A stretch of DNA of 64,000 nt, taken from NCBI GenBank assembly GCA_039000515.1, contig JBCFYV010000001.1, positions 9,284,928 to 9,348,927 of the forward strand, given 5' to 3'. Shown piece after piece: positions 61,431-64,000 of this stretch (its first letter is position 1; each line of letters opens with the position of its first letter). The notes beneath the pieces were generated by a model. The model was given only the letters and a program-made list of their open reading frames with translations. It was not told where the DNA came from and did no database searches. Both the position numbers and the translations under genes were made by a program. The stretch is from Timema cristinae (lineage: Eukaryota > Arthropoda > Insecta > Phasmatodea > Timematidae).

Positions 61431-62077
61431 AATTTATGTTTTTTTTATCACGCTTTTTTATTTCTCGTATAAAGAAAGTATAGACATTGTGAACATTTTC
61501 AAACTCCAGAATATTGTGAATATTGACGTTTTATGTGCCCCTGAATTCAAAAATGGTTAGTGGATTTTGTTCCAACTTGATACTTAAATTATATATGGTC
61601 ATAATTTAGGGATTTTTTTTAAAATTTCGATTCTATTCCTCAAATTAAGGTTAGTTTACTGATGACCAATGTTTAAAAACTTGAAATCTTTTAAAAATAT
61701 ACTGAAAAAAAGTTTGGTTTAGAATGCATATCATATAGACAGTGTGTCATTTGATTAACACAAACGATTGACTCCCCCCCCCCCTTAAGAAGACTTATTT
61801 AAGGTAGTTTACAGAGAACTTGTTTTTGAAATATATTTTTTTCAAACTATAATAGATTACACGAGAATGTTCGTACGATCCTTTGTTAATGTTTCTTTGA
61901 CGGGGCAAAACACAGTTTCTTCATATTTGCTATTTAAGAATATATTTGTTGTAATTATAAATTGTACGAGTCGTGGAATTATTTTTGTAGTTTCTCAACA
62001 TATTTATCAGATTAGTAATCAAGTGATACAAATGATTTAATATTATAATTTTAAAACACCTCACAGTTTGCGTTTTC

Positions 62078-62232
62078 ACCCCTCGTCTTATTACTCTTTC
62101 AGGTTAGCCGTATTCATTAATCACTCTAATGGAGTAATGATAAGCAAAGTAGAATTTGAGATAAAATGTATCCGCATTATGAAAAAACACCCTTACCACA
62201 CTCTACCAGGCTCTAGCCACGAATGACGTGAT
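62078..62232 (-). mobile_element. SINE C 3' half
   Basis: Plus-strand view: CCTCGTCTTATTACTCTTTC tail and a degraded body. No head. Confidence 0.55.
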
Positions 62233-62283
62233 ATACCATGAACTACTAATTAGTTTTAACTATCGTATTTTAAATATAGCTAC

Positions 62284-62474
62284 TTGACACAAGTCTCGTC
62301 TGATATCTGTGCGAGGGAGGTTAGGGTTCGAATCCTACCAGCGTTTACTAAGCTCTACTTTTTTCCTAAACGGTTTCCCACTTTCCTACCGCGTAAGTGT
62401 GGGAACATTTCCTCTAAATTAATACTTCCAAATCACTAGCCTATCGAATACTCCGGACGGGTAGTAAGACACAG
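62284..62474 (+). mobile_element. SINE C
   Basis: Box B-like AGGGTTCGAATCCTACC, body CCTAAACGGTTTCCCACTTT and tail CCGGACGGGTAGTAAGACAC. The head is partly lost. Confidence 0.75.
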
Positions 62475-62492
62475 ATAACCTAACAGAATCAA

Positions 62493-62730
62493 CACCGGTG
62501 GGCTTGCGGACTAAACGTTAGACTCAACTAGGTCTTATTTGTCAGTGACGGAGTGGGATGGAGGTTCGGTCTCGGCGTATTATATTGATTTGATTTATCT
62601 TCATATATGGTTTTACGCTCCTCCTACATGCAAATGTGGGTACATTTACTATCAATTTTACTTTTATTATTCCTAGCTCATCAGTTTAAACATGTGAGTA
62701 GCCCAGATGGGAGGTAAGATGTGAATATAT
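62493..62730 (+). mobile_element. SINE C-like, diverged
   Basis: Head CACCGGTGGGCTTGCGGACT, body with ATGCAAATGTGGGTACATTT, and tail GGGAGGTAAGATGTG. Confidence 0.6.
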
Positions 62731-64000
62731 ATATAATTTCCAATTCCTGTTCTGTTCCAAATCATTATCTTACTCAAAGCTATATCTAATGTGAAAAACC
62801 TTAAGTCACTCGCATCCTGTCATCTTTTTAGAATTTCAAAAATGAAGTTTTAGAACTCTAAACGGAACAGTCTTCAAGATGAAGCGTGTCGTTTATTTTA
62901 TGAAGCTTATTTCCTCCTTCAGGACCAGCGGAGAGTAGACTATATATATACAAGTAGCAAAAGGGTAAAAAATAAACCATCTCCCAACATTTCAATCCTC
63001 TGGTTTCGTACTTCTAATGTAAAGTAATCGAACTCTTAGAAGATTGATTGCCTGTTTTCATTGTCAGAACTAAAAAAAAAACACTTTAAAATACAAACAT
63101 TCTGTGAGGGCAGATTTGTATTCAACACCCAAGAAGATATATCTATAGAGTTGAAAAACACCCCGTTTTGTATTCTTGGATATAGCTCGTTTTACCACCC
63201 CGCTTTACAAGTTGAACACAAAAAGCACTTGACACGGTTTGGAAGTATAAATAAATGTTTTGGGGGGGGGGGGATTCAAAACTGCACACATATATTCTAC
63301 TCCCTTCAAACCCATGTTTGTACTTTTTGTTTTCTTTGTCGCGATTTATTTTTGTTTGTGTAGAAATTGTTTTAAATATATCATCCTTGAAACGTATGTT
63401 AGGAAAAAAAAAAATGATACGGTGTGCACATCACACAGTTTCTCTCTCTTTTATCTTAAAATTGAGACATTTACGAAATAATATATATTGTTGCAGAAAC
63501 ACTCCACTAATAATCATCAATTAAATAAATGGTATGGTGTGCACGGCACACAGTCTCTCTCTCTCTTTTATCTTAAAATTGAGACATTTACGAAATAATA
63601 TATATTGTTGCAGAAACACTCCACTAGCATTCATAAATGATATAATATACAGTGTTACAGAAACATTGAGAATAGATGAGCATCTCTGGCCCCCAAAGAA
63701 ATAATAATAATAATTATTATTATTTTATTTTCAAAAATCTCCATTATTTCTATATTTGCCTGTAGTCCAGTAACTATTGGTTCTATAAAAATATATTTCA
63801 AATAAAGGATTTTTATTTTTATTAGTACTACAAATTTACAACGATAAGTTAGTTCGTATCTCAAATAGTTGCAGAGATATGGTCAAAATTGGAAATGTAT
63901 GCTTATGTAAAGTACCCTAAAAATTATTTTCATGGGAAAAAATAATGATTTCCATTTTGTTTGTAATGTTAAACAGTGCCTAGAAACCAAATTTAATCAA
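62731..64000. other. AT-rich sequence with one tandem duplication
   Basis: Open frames at 63061-63524 overlap in three frames around a G12 run and show no domain. Confidence 0.5.
63416..63626. repeat. Tandem duplication, period about 118 bp
   Basis: A segment containing GGTGTGCAC, a CT run, AAAATTGAGACATTTACGAA and GCAGAAACACTCCACTA occurs twice with only minor differences. Confidence 0.9.

Overview
The window is nuclear DNA of an animal, most likely an arthropod. It is AT-rich, gene-poor and packed with repeats. The evidence is spliced coding exons with long introns, tRNA-derived SINEs flanked by target-site duplications, a Helitron, a LINE remnant, MITEs and large minisatellites. The arthropod assignment rests on one recognisable gene and is an inference. 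I saw no bacterial or viral gene organisation. Most open frames in the window come from repeats.

One host gene is supported, on the minus strand, and only its 3' part is visible. A 161-bp exon (15638-15798) encodes a complete LDL-receptor class A module. A 4.75-kb intron (10885-15637) follows, then a short terminal exon (10825-10884) encoding the tail TKAHLDVLADALLRWARGR and the stop. The two exons join in phase 0. The product looks like a small secreted single-LDLa protein. Its signal-peptide exon(s) must lie at higher coordinates and were not found. The last intron holds the most striking structure here: 40 perfectly phased 40-bp tandem copies (14041-15640) of the LDLa exon's own 3' end plus its 5' splice site.

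Layout. 1-5.8 kb: AT-rich, with a CRE/CTCF-like patch near 3.8 kb and a G25 tract. 5.85-7.07 kb: 53-bp array. 9.4-10.4 kb: two arrays sharing an AGATC core. 10.8-15.8 kb: the LDLa gene. 16.9-24.6 kb: three large arrays (103, 46 and 32 bp units), with SINEs and a MITE between them. 25.3-25.7 kb: LINE 3' end. 27.3-27.8 kb: 80-bp array. 29.7-30.0 kb: inverted repeat with a hammerhead-like motif. 32-48 kb: dense SINEs and a 61-bp array. 48.3-51.8 kb: a decayed Helitron with both termini. 53.1-53.9 kb: 50-bp array. 54-64 kb: more SINEs, a CpG-rich patch and AT-rich DNA. The ten main arrays total about 9.8 kb, roughly 15% of the window.

SINEs are grouped under local labels. A has a head beginning GGTGACCTGG and a distinct body. 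B and C have different tRNA-like heads and a shared body. D, E and F are other tRNA-like heads. A, B and C end in the same 3' tail (CCCGAACGGG, then GTAGTAAGACGCGGTGCTAA and TAA repeats), which suggests one LINE machinery mobilised them all. All repeat boundaries were read by eye and are approximate unless a duplication fixes them.
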